Source: Clostridiales bacterium
GTDB taxonomy: Bacteria > Bacillota > Clostridia > TANB77 > CAG-508
Assembly (NCBI GenBank): GCA_003525075.1
Contig: DQFO01000010.1
Span: forward strand, 1 to 64,000
Direction of reading: 5' to 3'
Length of the DNA stretch: 64,000 nucleotides
Shown here: positions 27,332-36,754 of the stretch, one piece after another
How the letters are laid out: each line of letters begins with the position of its first letter
How positions within the stretch are numbered: the first letter of the stretch is position 1
Notes under the pieces: model-generated
Told to the model about the DNA's origin: nothing
What the model saw: only the letters and a program-made list of their open reading frames with translations
Databases searched by the model: none
Made by a program: the position numbers and the translations under genes

Positions 27332-29122
27332 TTAAATATCATCATCTTTAATTACATGATATTCTTTAAGAAGTTTTTCAATATCTGTGCCTTTAATTTG
27401 CTTTAAAACTTCTTTTAATGCAATTTTTTCTTTTAATCCTAAATTCATTTCTGTAATAGGTTTTCCATCTCTTAATTTAACTGTTGCATTTAATAAATCT
27501 CTTATATCATAAGTGCTTCCCCATACTTCTGGTACACCACGATCAACATTTAATAATGTGTAAACAGCTACCATTGCTGTACGAATTGAATATTCTGTTG
27601 TAAATATTGTATCTCTTTCTGTTTCTGCAAATTGACCTAAAAATGCAAAATTTACTGCTTGATTTGGAACTACTTTTGGTCTATCTGTTCCATTTCTTGG
27701 CATAAAGAATGCATCAATATATGGCATCATTACAGGTATTGTATTAGCACTATTTTCAGCTAATTCTTCTATTTGATTTTCTGGTACTCCTAAATGATAT
27801 AACCATTCCATACAAATCTCTTTACCTGTACAATCTCTCATTGGTTTCTTTACATAGTTTCCTGGAACATTACTAAATAAACCATAGATCCATCCAACAA
27901 GTTGTCCCTTTGGTTGGCTTCTAAATTGTGGTTGACGATTAAATGTCCAACTTAATAACCAATTTGAATCTTTTACTGTTACAATTCCTCCTGTAACAAC
28001 TTTTCCACTAAATGGATCTCTCTTACATATTTTTTGAACATATGGTGGAATTCTATCATCTAGTGTTGTTACTGTTGCACTCATCCAATTTGTTAATTCT
28101 GGATCATAACAGAATTTGTCTGGATTTCCAAATGAAGAATCTTGTTCAGCAATTTTACGCCATAAATCCCATCCTCCACCTGCTTTTATTTCTGTATTCA
28201 TTACGGCTGGCGTATTTTGACTTCCCATACTTGAGTTTTCAACACACCCACCATTTGTTATAAATACTAAATCATTTTCTGTTAAATCAATACTTGATTC
28301 TTCTCCATCTTTTGTTATTATAATACTTTTTGCTACTTTTTTATAATCTGATATTTCAAATTTTACGTTTTCAACTTTTGTACCATAATGGAATTGAACA
28401 TCATATTTTTTTAGATATTCTATCATTGGTAAAATCATTGATTCATATTGATTATATTTTGTAAATCTTAATGCTGTAAAATCTGGAAGTCCTCCAATAT
28501 GATGTATAAATCTTTTTATATATAATTTCATTTCTAATGCACTGTGCCAATTTTCGAATGCAAACATTGTTCTCCAATATAACCAGAAATTTGAATTTAA
28601 TACTTCATCTGAAAAATAATCTGTTATTTTTTTATCATATAAATCTTCATCTGGTGTAAAGAATAATTTCATTATTTCCATTGCACCTTTATCAGATATA
28701 TCAAATTTTCTATCTGTATGTGCATCTTCTCCTCTGTTCATTGTTGCTCTCATTAATGAATAGTTTGGATCTTCTTTATTTAACCAATAATATTCATCAA
28801 GAACACTTACTCCTTCTGTTTCTATTGATGGAATTGAATGAAATAAATCCCACATACATTCAAAATGGTTATCCATTTCCCTTCCACCACGCATTACATA
28901 TCCTAATCCATCATATAAGTATCCATCACAAGCTCCTCCTGGTATTTGGTCTTTCTCTAAAATATGGATATTTTTTCCTTTCATTTGTCCATCTCTGACT
29001 AGGAAACAAGCTGCAGATAATGCTGCTAATCCTGATCCCACAATATATGCTGATTTTTTGTCTACATCTACTGGCTTTTTTGGTCTAGCAAATGCTTCAT
29101 AATTTCCACTACTATAATACAT
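27332..29122 (-). CDS. ohyA: Oleate hydratase (FAD-dependent fatty acid double-bond hydratase)
   Basis: 596 aa after a perfect AAGGAGG. The enzyme adds water to the cis-9 double bond of oleic and linoleic acid, giving 10-hydroxy fatty acids and detoxifying unsaturated fatty acids. The family (once called myosin-cross-reactive antigen) is clear from the Rossmann motif YIVGSGLAALSAACF, the flavin motif VMRGGREMDNHFECMW, and conserved blocks WRTMFAFENWHSALEMK and AFLGQFAETERDTIFTTEYS. Length matches the family. The enzyme is probably cytosolic and membrane-associated. It is its own transcription unit, directly downstream of a TetR regulator and a lipase gene, with a palindrome over its promoter. 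Confidence 0.95.
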   Translation of the reverse strand: MYYSSGNYEAFARPKKPVDVDKKSAYIVGSGLAALSAACFLVRDGQMKGKNIHILEKDQIPGGACDGYLYDGLGYVMRGGREMDNHFECMWDLFHSIPSIETEGVSVLDEYYWLNKEDPNYSLMRATMNRGEDAHTDRKFDISDKGAMEIMKLFFTPDEDLYDKKITDYFSDEVLNSNFWLYWRTMFAFENWHSALEMKLYIKRFIHHIGGLPDFTALRFTKYNQYESMILPMIEYLKKYDVQFHYGTKVENVKFEISDYKKVAKSIIITKDGEESSIDLTENDLVFITNGGCVENSSMGSQNTPAVMNTEIKAGGGWDLWRKIAEQDSSFGNPDKFCYDPELTNWMSATVTTLDDRIPPYVQKICKRDPFSGKVVTGGIVTVKDSNWLLSWTFNRQPQFRSQPKGQLVGWIYGLFSNVPGNYVKKPMRDCTGKEICMEWLYHLGVPENQIEELAENSANTIPVMMPYIDAFFMPRNGTDRPKVVPNQAVNFAFLGQFAETERDTIFTTEYSIRTAMVAVYTLLNVDRGVPEVWGSTYDIRDLLNATVKLRDGKPITEMNLGLKEKIALKEVLKQIKGTDIEKLLKEYHVIKDDDI

Positions 29123-29156
29123 AGTTTATCAACCTCCTTATTTTTACTATGTGCTT

Positions 29157-29187
29157 TTATCTTATAGATAATACATAAAGTTTTCAA
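29157..29187 (-). promoter_or_regulatory. Oleate hydratase promoter with overlapping palindromic operator
   Basis: On the minus strand TTGAAA (29187-29182), a 17-base spacer and TAAGAT (29164-29159) form a promoter. A perfect palindrome, TTATCT-TAT-AGATAA (29157-29171), covers the -10 box. This is where a TetR-type repressor would block polymerase, and a TetR gene lies immediately upstream. Confidence 0.6.
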
Positions 29188-29193
29188 TAAACA

Positions 29194-29235
29194 AAAAAAT
29201 GGATATGTATAATTTTTTTACATAATCCATTTTTT
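29194..29235 (-). terminator. Terminator after the TetR gene
   Basis: AAAAAATGGAT (29194-29204) pairs with ATCCATTTTTT (29225-29235); inner TGTA/TACA extends the stem. It separates the lipase-TetR unit from oleate hydratase. Confidence 0.75.
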
Positions 29236-29255
29236 GTCTAATTTAGTTTACATTT

Positions 29256-29810
29256 TTAATTAGACATTTTTCTTACTGCTTCTTCAAAATTTCCAGATAT
29301 TAAAATATTTAATTTTTTTATTATATTTTCAGGACTCTCTTTCATTTCTGTGACTATCCAATTTTCTATTACTCCTGCAAACCCATATTTATAAAAATTT
29401 GCTATAAATATTTTATTTTCTTTAGTAATATTATAATTTTTTGATACATCATTTATAATATCTATAAAAATAGTGTTATATTGCTTAAACAAAAAATCTA
29501 ACAATGTTTTTCTACTTAAAGAATTATATGTCTTTATAATAAATTTTTTATTCTCTAGCATATAATCTAATACATATTTAAAATTTTCTTGCCAATTTTT
29601 TATTGTTGTTTCTTTTTCTATTTTTTTTACAACTTCATTTGTGAAAATCCATTCTAATAAATCATATATATCTTTAAAATGATAATAAAATGTTTGTCTA
29701 TTAATTCCACAGTCATTTGTTATATCACTTATTGTTATTTTATCTAAATCTTTTATTAACAACATCCTCTTTAATGATTGTGCCATCGCTATTTTTGTTA
29801 TATTTGACAT
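29256..29810 (-). CDS. TetR/AcrR family transcriptional regulator
   Basis: 184 aa. An N-terminal helix-turn-helix is clear at about residues 24-46 (ITISDITNDCGINRQTFYYH), followed by the ligand-binding helical domain with the DhaS/TetR_C-type block NFYKYGFAGVIENWIVTEMK. Ligand unknown. It lies 27 bases downstream of the lipase gene and is probably co-transcribed with it, while oleate hydratase follows after a terminator. Palindromes overlap the -10 boxes of both flanking promoters, so I infer that it represses both units and responds to a fatty acid or related lipid. Confidence 0.9.
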   Translation of the reverse strand: MSNITKIAMAQSLKRMLLIKDLDKITISDITNDCGINRQTFYYHFKDIYDLLEWIFTNEVVKKIEKETTIKNWQENFKYVLDYMLENKKFIIKTYNSLSRKTLLDFLFKQYNTIFIDIINDVSKNYNITKENKIFIANFYKYGFAGVIENWIVTEMKESPENIIKKLNILISGNFEEAVRKMSN

Positions 29811-29837
29811 TTTATCATCTCACTTTCTTTGGTAATA

Positions 29838-30740
29838 TTATTGTTTAAAAAATTCTAATACATCTTCATAAATTTGTTCATATTCTTTTTCATTTAATAT
29901 TTCATGTCTTAAATCAGGATATAATTTACTTTTTATATTTTTATATCCTAATTTATTTAAAAATTGTTCTAAATTTTTAAATTTTTGCTCACTTTGAATT
30001 ACTGGATCATTTTTACCTGCTATTAAAAATATATTTAATTTTTTATTTTTCACTTCATATTTTTGTGGTTCAAATGCTTTTTTTAATAATTTATATAAAT
30101 TTATAAATCCATTCGTTGTGAAAATAAATCCACATAATTCATCATCATTATAAATACTTATATTTTCAGGATTTTTAGATAGCCATTCATTTTCTGCATT
30201 ATATCCTTTATTATAGCTATCAAATGTCAAATGGTTTAAAATTTTATTTGTCTTTTTTCCCATTCCTATAATTTTAAATATATATGCCATAAATATTGCA
30301 AATGGTGTAAATGGATTTTTGGTAGGAGTACCACATAAAATAATTTTTTCTATTTCATTATCATATTTTTGCATATATCCTCTTGCAACTAATGTTCCCA
30401 TACTGTGGCTAAATAAATATAATTTTTGATTTGAATATTTTTCCTTTATATATTTCGTTACATCATGTAAATCATCTATTATGAAATTTGTATCCTCTGT
30501 ATAAAAATATCCCAAATCTTTTTTGTCTTTCACACTATTTCCATGTCCTCTATGATCATTTATTACACAAACATATCCATTGTTTGAAAGATATTCCATA
30601 AAATTAAAATATCTTTCTTTGTGTTCTGCCATCCCATGTGAAAATTGCACAATTCCTTTTATCTCGTCTTTTGGAATTGTATATGCTAATTCAATCTTTA
30701 GTCCATCACTACTAGAATTTATAAAGTCATATTTTATCAT
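29838..30740 (-). CDS. Alpha/beta hydrolase, monoacylglycerol lipase-like
   Basis: 300 aa after GAGGAA. It belongs to the serine aminopeptidase S33/Hydrolase_4 group: oxyanion region VQFSHGMAEHKERY, NDHRGHGNS, nucleophile elbow SHSMG with Ser113, then an acid in AGKNDPV and the His in DLRHEIL. These lipases release fatty acids from monoacylglycerols or lysophospholipids. The elbow begins with Ser instead of the usual Gly. No signal peptide is seen, so it acts inside the cell. Its place ahead of a TetR gene and oleate hydratase suggests a role in exogenous lipid handling. The exact substrate is inferred. Confidence 0.88.
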   Translation of the reverse strand: MIKYDFINSSSDGLKIELAYTIPKDEIKGIVQFSHGMAEHKERYFNFMEYLSNNGYVCVINDHRGHGNSVKDKKDLGYFYTEDTNFIIDDLHDVTKYIKEKYSNQKLYLFSHSMGTLVARGYMQKYDNEIEKIILCGTPTKNPFTPFAIFMAYIFKIIGMGKKTNKILNHLTFDSYNKGYNAENEWLSKNPENISIYNDDELCGFIFTTNGFINLYKLLKKAFEPQKYEVKNKKLNIFLIAGKNDPVIQSEQKFKNLEQFLNKLGYKNIKSKLYPDLRHEILNEKEYEQIYEDVLEFFKQ

Positions 30741-30766
30741 TTATTTCCTCACTTTTTATTTTTTCT

Positions 30767-30797
30767 TTAGTATATACTAATTGACATTTCTTATCAA
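30767..30797 (-). promoter_or_regulatory. Lipase-TetR promoter with overlapping palindrome
   Basis: Minus strand TTGATA (30797-30792), a 17-base spacer and TATACT (30774-30769). The perfect palindrome TTAGTATATACTAA (30767-30780) covers the -10 box, resembling in position and outer TTA...TAA bases the site over the oleate hydratase promoter. Confidence 0.55.
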
Positions 30798-30812
30798 GCT
30801 TTATAAAAAATT

Positions 30813-31556
30813 TTATAATTTCGTAACAATAATTCCAATTACAATTCCAAATATATTTCCTAATGCTGTCATTCTGCCATGATATAATTTATTAGATTCT
30901 GGAACAAGCTCTCCAGATACTATATAAAGCATCGCTCCGGCCGCAAAGCTTAGGCATAATGATATTATCTGTTCTGATATTCTTCCTATAATACCTCCTA
31001 TCAATGCACCAATTCCTGTTGCAATTCCAGATAATATTACATAAAGCATTACTTTATATACTTTCATTCCACCTGTTTTCATTGGTAATGCCATTGAGAT
31101 TCCTTCTGGAACATCATGAAAACAAATTGCTAATGCTAGGGATAATCCAAGCTTAGTTGATGCTTCAAAACCAGATCCTATTGCAAGTCCTTCTGGAATA
31201 TTATGTATTGCTAATCCTATACTTACTATTATTCCAGTTTTTAATAAATTACTTGCTATATTAGTATCTATTTTTCTGGTGTTAAATTTTTTATCTACAA
31301 TAACATCACAAAATATCATCGCAATTATTCCTAAAATTATTCCGATTATTGTCTGTGTTATATTACTTATTTCTAATGCTTCTGGTATTAAATCAAAACA
31401 TATTACTGACATCATTAATCCTGCCGCAAATGACAAAATAAAACTTAAAAATTTATTTGATGTATTTTTTATTGTACATCCTATAATTCCTCCTACAGTT
31501 GTTCCTATAGTTCCAAAAAACAATCCTAAAATAGTTGTATTTATAATATTTTCCAT
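30813..31556 (-). CDS. ZIP family divalent metal transporter (ZupT-like)
   Basis: 247 aa with about eight membrane helices. ZIP transporters carry zinc, and sometimes iron or manganese, into the cytoplasm. Metal-binding signatures are present in two helices: HNIPEGLAIGSGF and HDVPEGISMALP, both with the His-x-x-Pro-Glu-Gly core. AAAGG precedes the ATG. Length and the GufA/ZupT-type motif order fit. It stands alone between the lipase unit and the ABC exporter. No metal-responsive operator was recognised, so substrate and regulation stay open. Confidence 0.92.
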   Translation of the reverse strand: MENIINTTILGLFFGTIGTTVGGIIGCTIKNTSNKFLSFILSFAAGLMMSVICFDLIPEALEISNITQTIIGIILGIIAMIFCDVIVDKKFNTRKIDTNIASNLLKTGIIVSIGLAIHNIPEGLAIGSGFEASTKLGLSLALAICFHDVPEGISMALPMKTGGMKVYKVMLYVILSGIATGIGALIGGIIGRISEQIISLCLSFAAGAMLYIVSGELVPESNKLYHGRMTALGNIFGIVIGIIVTKL

Positions 31557-31628
31557 TAATCAAGCCTTTCTCTTATAACCTTTTTTAATTTATATTTTCA
31601 CAATATTTTTTTATTACAATTTTCAGAA

Positions 31629-31653
31629 AAAGAGGGTGCAATGCACCCTCTTT
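31629..31653 (-). terminator. GC-rich terminator after the ABC exporter gene
   Basis: AAAGAGGGTGC (31629-31639) pairs with GCACCCTCTTT (31643-31653) around a 3-base loop, then T-rich. Its GC content is far above other hairpins here. Confidence 0.9.
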
Positions 31654-31671
31654 ACTGAGAAAACAATTATT

Positions 31672-33495
31672 TTAAATCTCTCTTACTAAATTCATTTTTC
31701 CTTCTTTTGCAAATTTTAAATTTCTAAAGCTATACTCGTTTTCAAGATTTTTCTTAAAACCATCAATATTCTGGTGAGTAGAAATAATAACTATTCTTTT
31801 CTTATCAGAATTTGCAAATCTCACAATATACTCTAAAATTCGCTCTGCATCTGCAGAATCTGTTTCAGATTTATCGTCAAGACCAGATGTACATTCGTCA
31901 AGCACCAAAACATCAATTTTTGCATCAAGCCAATAAAGCATTTTTGCAAGAATCATTCTCTGTTTTTGACCATTTGAAAGAGATTGCTCAAATTGCTTTT
32001 GTTTCATCCATTTCCAAACTTCAAAGCAATTGGCTTTTATTTCACTCCACAAATGAAGATTTTCCAAGATTTTCTGCATTTTTACCAAGTCCGGATTTTC
32101 ACTACAACAAAATAGTTCATCAAAAATCTTCAAACTTCCAAATTTAAGTTTTTCATCATAAAACAAGAATCTGGACGTTGAGGGAATGTCTGTACTCTTT
32201 TCAACTCGGATCCGTTCTGTAAGTATTTTCATAAATGTCGATTTACCAGAACCAGACGGACCATATAAAATAACAATTTCTCCATCTTTAATATTTATTT
32301 CATCCTTTGATGTAAGAGTAAATGGTTTATCATTTTCAGACTCTTCCAAATATCGAATTGCAAATGGTTTAATTCTAAGATTTTCAATTTTGTGAGTTGT
32401 TTTTCTTTTTTCCTCTTCCTCATGATAAACCTTAAGAATCAATTCCATATCTTGCTCTTCTTTATTCATTATGATAACTCTCTCATTATGGTTATTCATA
32501 ATAACTGCTATTTTTTGAATTTTATTTAATGCTGTTTCTACGATTATAAGTGTTGCTGTTATTTCAGAAATAATACCAATATTAATTGTATTCCAATCGA
32601 CTCCAATCAAATATCCTATTATAACACCATATTGAGCAAATACCTGTGTTGCAGAAATAAAAATTCTAGAAAGATTTATTTTTTTGTGATAACTCTTTAC
32701 ATTTTGATTTTTCTCTGCAATACTCTTCTGAAATTTTCCGATTCTCATCTCCATATCTTTTTCTACAATAGTTGGCACTCTTAGCAAATCATTTACAATT
32801 ACAGATTGCTCATTATTGTACTTTTTATACCTTTGATAATATTGTTCTGTACTTAAAGTTATATATGTTACACTAAAAAATGAAATAACACAAAATCCTA
32901 AAACTAATGGAACAAAAACAGATTGTGAAATTGTTGTATTAGTTGCAATTGCTATAAATAGCATTACCAAAACACTCATAATTTCCAAGAAGTCAAAAAA
33001 TGTTTGAATTTTTAACTTCCAAAGATTTTGCAAATACTGCTTAATAGTATTTAATACAGACTCATTACTCATTGTAGTATACAACTTACTATTAGAATCA
33101 AATTTTAATACTTTATTTGCAGTTTTTCCAATAATTCTACTTCCTCTCAAAACTATTTCATCTTCGAAAATTAGATCAAACTTTTTATTTTCTGAACTCT
33201 CCCAAAGATAAAATGCTTCATTTATTACATCTTGACCTCGATATAACATGAATAAGACAATTCCAAATACTATAAATTTATACTCAATCATCATATTAGT
33301 TATTTTAAGCATAAATGCGAAAATAAAAGAAATAATGCTCATGCCAAAGTCCATCAATTCTACTTTAGTTCCCATCCGTTTGATATCAGTTGGAACTTCA
33401 AGTAATTCATCTTTCAAACCGTACGGTTTAAAGAATTTAGAAATAAGATCTACCACCTCCCAAATTAATTGCTTGATTCTCAATTGTTTTTTCAT
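31672..33495 (-). CDS. Fused ABC transporter (membrane domain plus ATPase), atypical
   Basis: 607 aa after AGGAGG. A membrane domain of about five to six helices (residues 45-350) is fused to an ATPase. Walker A is GPSGSGKST near residue 411, the signature LSNGQKQRM near 503, Walker B VLVLDECTSGLD near 530 and the switch His lies in STHQ. The Q-loop glutamine expected after Walker A is not seen; RFLFYDEKLKF stands in its place. Fused exporters of this size move peptides, lipids or drugs. The gene has visibly fewer T/A runs than its neighbours and a GC-rich terminator, which suggests acquisition from another lineage. No peptidase domain and no substrate gene lie beside it. Confidence 0.88.
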   Translation of the reverse strand: MKKQLRIKQLIWEVVDLISKFFKPYGLKDELLEVPTDIKRMGTKVELMDFGMSIISFIFAFMLKITNMMIEYKFIVFGIVLFMLYRGQDVINEAFYLWESSENKKFDLIFEDEIVLRGSRIIGKTANKVLKFDSNSKLYTTMSNESVLNTIKQYLQNLWKLKIQTFFDFLEIMSVLVMLFIAIATNTTISQSVFVPLVLGFCVISFFSVTYITLSTEQYYQRYKKYNNEQSVIVNDLLRVPTIVEKDMEMRIGKFQKSIAEKNQNVKSYHKKINLSRIFISATQVFAQYGVIIGYLIGVDWNTINIGIISEITATLIIVETALNKIQKIAVIMNNHNERVIIMNKEEQDMELILKVYHEEEEKRKTTHKIENLRIKPFAIRYLEESENDKPFTLTSKDEINIKDGEIVILYGPSGSGKSTFMKILTERIRVEKSTDIPSTSRFLFYDEKLKFGSLKIFDELFCCSENPDLVKMQKILENLHLWSEIKANCFEVWKWMKQKQFEQSLSNGQKQRMILAKMLYWLDAKIDVLVLDECTSGLDDKSETDSADAERILEYIVRFANSDKKRIVIISTHQNIDGFKKNLENEYSFRNLKFAKEGKMNLVREI

Positions 33496-33592
33496 TCAAT
33501 TTTCCTCCTAATTTAAGCTCGAAAAATTTTATAAGGATTTTCCTTTACAATTTTATTTTACCATATTTACATAATATTTTACAGTCATAAAT

Positions 33593-33622
33593 AAAAAATA
33601 CCACCAATATGTGGTATTTTTT
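33593..33622 (-). terminator. Terminator after prfA
   Basis: AAAAAATACCAC (33593-33604) pairs with GTGGTATTTTTT (33611-33622), perfect 12-bp stem and 6-base loop, six bases past the stop codon. Confidence 0.9.
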
Positions 33623-33627
33623 ATAAA

Positions 33628-34689
33628 TTATTCTTCTTCACCTTGTAATTTATCTGCTCTATCTGCTGCAATTAAATTATCTATCATTTCATCTAAATCA
33701 CCATTTAAGAAGTTTTCCATTTGGAAAATACTCATACCAATTCTATGGTCTGTAATACGACCTTGTGGGTAATTATAAGTACGAATTTTTTCACTTCTAT
33801 CTCCACTTCCAACTTGTGATTTTCTTGCATTTGCTATTTCAGAATCTTGTTTTTCTTTCTCTATATTATACAATCTTGAACGTAACATTTTCATTGCATA
33901 TTCTCTATTTTGTAATTGTGATCTTTCTGTTTGACATTCTACAACAATTCCTGATGGTTCATGTATAAGTCTTACGGCTGATGATGTTTTATTAATATGT
34001 TGTCCACCAGCACCAGATGCTCTAAATACTTCCATTTTAATATCTGCTGGATTTATTTCAATTTCAACATCTTCAACTACTGGTAATACAGCTACTGTTG
34101 CTGTTGATGTATGAATTCTTCCACTACTTTCTGTATCTGGAACCCTTTGAACTCTGTGTACACCACTTTCAAATTTTAGTCTACTATATGCACCTTTTCC
34201 AATAACCATAAATGATATTTCTTTATATCCACCTAATTCTGTTTCATTCTCATTTAATATTTCTATTTTCCAGTGTTTTCTTTCTGCATACATTGAATAC
34301 ATTCTAAATAATGTTGCCGCAAATAATGCTGCTTCTTCTCCTCCAGCACCACCACGGATTTCACAAATAATATTTTTATCATCATTTGGGTCTTTAGGAA
34401 TTAATAATGCTTTTAATTCATCTTCAATATGTGGTAAATTTTCTTTTGCCTCATAATAATCAGTTTCAGCAAGTTCTTTTAATTCTTTATCTTCCATCAT
34501 TTCTTTTGCTTCGTCCATACGTTGTTTTTCTTTTTTATATTCTCTATATTTTTGTACAACTTCTTCTATTGAACTATGTTCTTTTATTAATTTTTGCCAT
34601 TCTGCTTGATTTGCTATAATTTCAGGATCACTAATTAATTTAGTTAATTCTTCATATCTAGCTTCAACAGCTTCTAATTTGTCAAACAT
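33628..34689 (-). CDS. prfA: Peptide chain release factor 1
   Basis: 353 aa from ATG 34689, after AAAGGAG; the longer frame to 34746 has no ribosome site. RF1 recognises UAA and UAG and releases the finished peptide. The GAGGQHIN motif carries the methylated catalytic Gln; HRVQRVPDTESSGRIHTS contains the stop-codon-reading PxT tripeptide (PDT here; PAT or PVT in most). Length is typical. The methylase gene prmC, often adjacent, is not here. It appears monocistronic. Confidence 0.96.
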   Translation of the reverse strand: MFDKLEAVEARYEELTKLISDPEIIANQAEWQKLIKEHSSIEEVVQKYREYKKEKQRMDEAKEMMEDKELKELAETDYYEAKENLPHIEDELKALLIPKDPNDDKNIICEIRGGAGGEEAALFAATLFRMYSMYAERKHWKIEILNENETELGGYKEISFMVIGKGAYSRLKFESGVHRVQRVPDTESSGRIHTSTATVAVLPVVEDVEIEINPADIKMEVFRASGAGGQHINKTSSAVRLIHEPSGIVVECQTERSQLQNREYAMKMLRSRLYNIEKEKQDSEIANARKSQVGSGDRSEKIRTYNYPQGRITDHRIGMSIFQMENFLNGDLDEMIDNLIAADRADKLQGEEE

Positions 34690-34793
34690 AAAATTATTCT
34701 CCTTTTCTACTCTCCAATTTTTAACATTATTTATTATACTATACATTTAATGGTTTTTCAAGTGTTTTTTATGTCATTTAATTTATTAAAATT

Positions 34794-36734
34794 TTAAAGT
34801 TCAATAAAATTAAATTCAATATTATTATTTTGTAAAATTCTTAATTCCCTAGTCGTACATGTAAATATAATTATTTGTCTATCTTTAAATTCTTTTGATA
34901 AAAATAGCATAATATTTTCCAATCTAATATCATCAAAATATGCAAATGCTTCATCTAATATTATTGGTAATTTTTCATTAGATATTTCATCTATACTAGC
35001 TAACCTTAATGATAAATAGATTTGATCTATTGTTCCTATACTTAACCTATCTGCTGATACATAATTACCATTTGGCAATTCTACAATTAATCCTTGTTCA
35101 TCATTAAATAAAATATTATTATATTTTCCATTAGTTATTTTTGAAATATTTTCTGATAATTTTTTGTTAAACTCAGGATTAATATTTTCTTTTAATTTTT
35201 CATATGCCTTTTCAATTGTTTCTTTTACTAACTCAATTGCATCATTCTTTTCTTTTAATTCCTTTAATTGGCTCCCTAGTATTTCTTGCTCTTCTTCTAA
35301 TCTTACAATTTCACTAGATTGTTCTTCAAATTCCTCTTGTTTTATTTCTAATTTTGTTAATTCATTACTTGAATTTTCAATCATCGTTTGTAATATATTT
35401 ATTTTTTTATCAATATCATTTTCATTAAATATTTCATTTATTTTTTCTATATTAAAAATATCTGAATATTTATCAAATATTTTTTTCTTTTCAATATTTA
35501 ATAAATATATATTTTTATTTTTTTCTTTTTCAATTTGTTCTTCCATTATTTTTGAATTATTATCTAATAAATTTAATTGATTTTTTAATTTATTAATTTC
35601 ATTTTCATTATTTTCTATATTATTATTATTTTGTTTTTCTAATTCTTTTATTTTTTTATTTATTGTTCTTATTTTTAAATAATAAATAATTAAATAAATT
35701 GGTATTATAAAAGCAATTAAATATTTTATTATTTTATTTTTTATCAAATATATCCAAATTAAATTAATTATTATTAATATAAATAAAATTATATTATATT
35801 TTTTTATTTTTTTGTTTTTTAATTGTTTTTTATTTTCAATTAATTTATTATTTTTTATTTTATTATAATTATTATTTTCAAAATTAATATTTTTATTTAT
35901 TATATTTTTATTGTTATTATTTTCTCGAATTATTTTTTCTTTTATTTTTATTTTTTCATTATTAATTTCATTTTTATTAAAAATGTTTTTTACATCTAAG
36001 AATAAATTAATTTTATTTTTATTTTCATTTATTTCTTTTTTTAATTGATTTATTTTTTCTTGATTTTGTTCTTTTAAATTTTGTTCAATTTTTAATAGAT
36101 TTATTTTTTCTTGATTTTCTTCATATTTTTTATTAATAATATTTATTGGTCTTTCTTTTGTTCTTTCTGTTCCAATTTTCTCTAATTGTAATTTATTTAA
36201 CTTATCTATTGATTCTTTATATGAGATGTTGTCTTGGCCTGTTCCCAACATGTTGGAAATTTTTTGTAGTAACATACTCTTTATATCTTTTCCAAATTTT
36301 ACCTCTTGTTGTAATGATATTGATGTTGCTAAAAACATTTTTGAATCAATATTTGTTTGTTCAACAAAAAATTCATTTCCATTTTTTTTATTTATATTAA
36401 ATTTATTTGATATTTCTTCTCCTTGTTCATTAAATATATTTGGATTTTTTTTATTAAATTCTCTATATATTTCATATTTATTTTTATTATCTAATTCATA
36501 TGTTATTTTTCCTGAAAATTCATCACTATCCCATGGTTTATATTTTTCATAATCTGATATTTCTTTTCCATTTTTATTTTTTTGTATTCCATATAATATA
36601 TTAAAAATAAAATTTAAAATTGTTGATTTTCCACTTTCATTTTTTCCATAAATAATATTCAAATTATTATTTAATTTTATTTCTTTATTTTTTATTTTTC
36701 CATATGAATTTATTTTTATTTTATTTATTTTCAA
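34794..36734 (-). CDS. yhaN: YhaN-like SMC/SbcC-type ATPase with mid-protein membrane hairpin
   Basis: 646 aa. I start at TTG 36734, seven bases after GGAGGG, because the product then begins MKINKIKINSYGKI as in the family; an ATG at 36749 overlaps the ribosome site. Walker A is IYGKNESGKST; the far C-terminus has LSIGTIDQIYLSLRLA (signature) and LPIILDEAFAYFDD (Walker B). Long coiled coils flank two adjacent membrane helices near residues 318-355 (ILFILIIINLIWIYLI), a YhaN trait. The coiled coil is extremely rich in Asn, Lys and Ile. It is paired with the nuclease gene upstream, 20 bases away, like yhaO-yhaN in Bacillus. Role in DNA repair or end processing is inferred. Confidence 0.85.
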   Translation of the reverse strand: MKINKIKINSYGKIKNKEIKLNNNLNIIYGKNESGKSTILNFIFNILYGIQKNKNGKEISDYEKYKPWDSDEFSGKITYELDNKNKYEIYREFNKKNPNIFNEQGEEISNKFNINKKNGNEFFVEQTNIDSKMFLATSISLQQEVKFGKDIKSMLLQKISNMLGTGQDNISYKESIDKLNKLQLEKIGTERTKERPINIINKKYEENQEKINLLKIEQNLKEQNQEKINQLKKEINENKNKINLFLDVKNIFNKNEINNEKIKIKEKIIRENNNNKNIINKNINFENNNYNKIKNNKLIENKKQLKNKKIKKYNIILFILIIINLIWIYLIKNKIIKYLIAFIIPIYLIIYYLKIRTINKKIKELEKQNNNNIENNENEINKLKNQLNLLDNNSKIMEEQIEKEKNKNIYLLNIEKKKIFDKYSDIFNIEKINEIFNENDIDKKINILQTMIENSSNELTKLEIKQEEFEEQSSEIVRLEEEQEILGSQLKELKEKNDAIELVKETIEKAYEKLKENINPEFNKKLSENISKITNGKYNNILFNDEQGLIVELPNGNYVSADRLSIGTIDQIYLSLRLASIDEISNEKLPIILDEAFAYFDDIRLENIMLFLSKEFKDRQIIIFTCTTRELRILQNNNIEFNFIEL

Positions 36735-36754
36735 AATAAATCCCTCCATATTAT

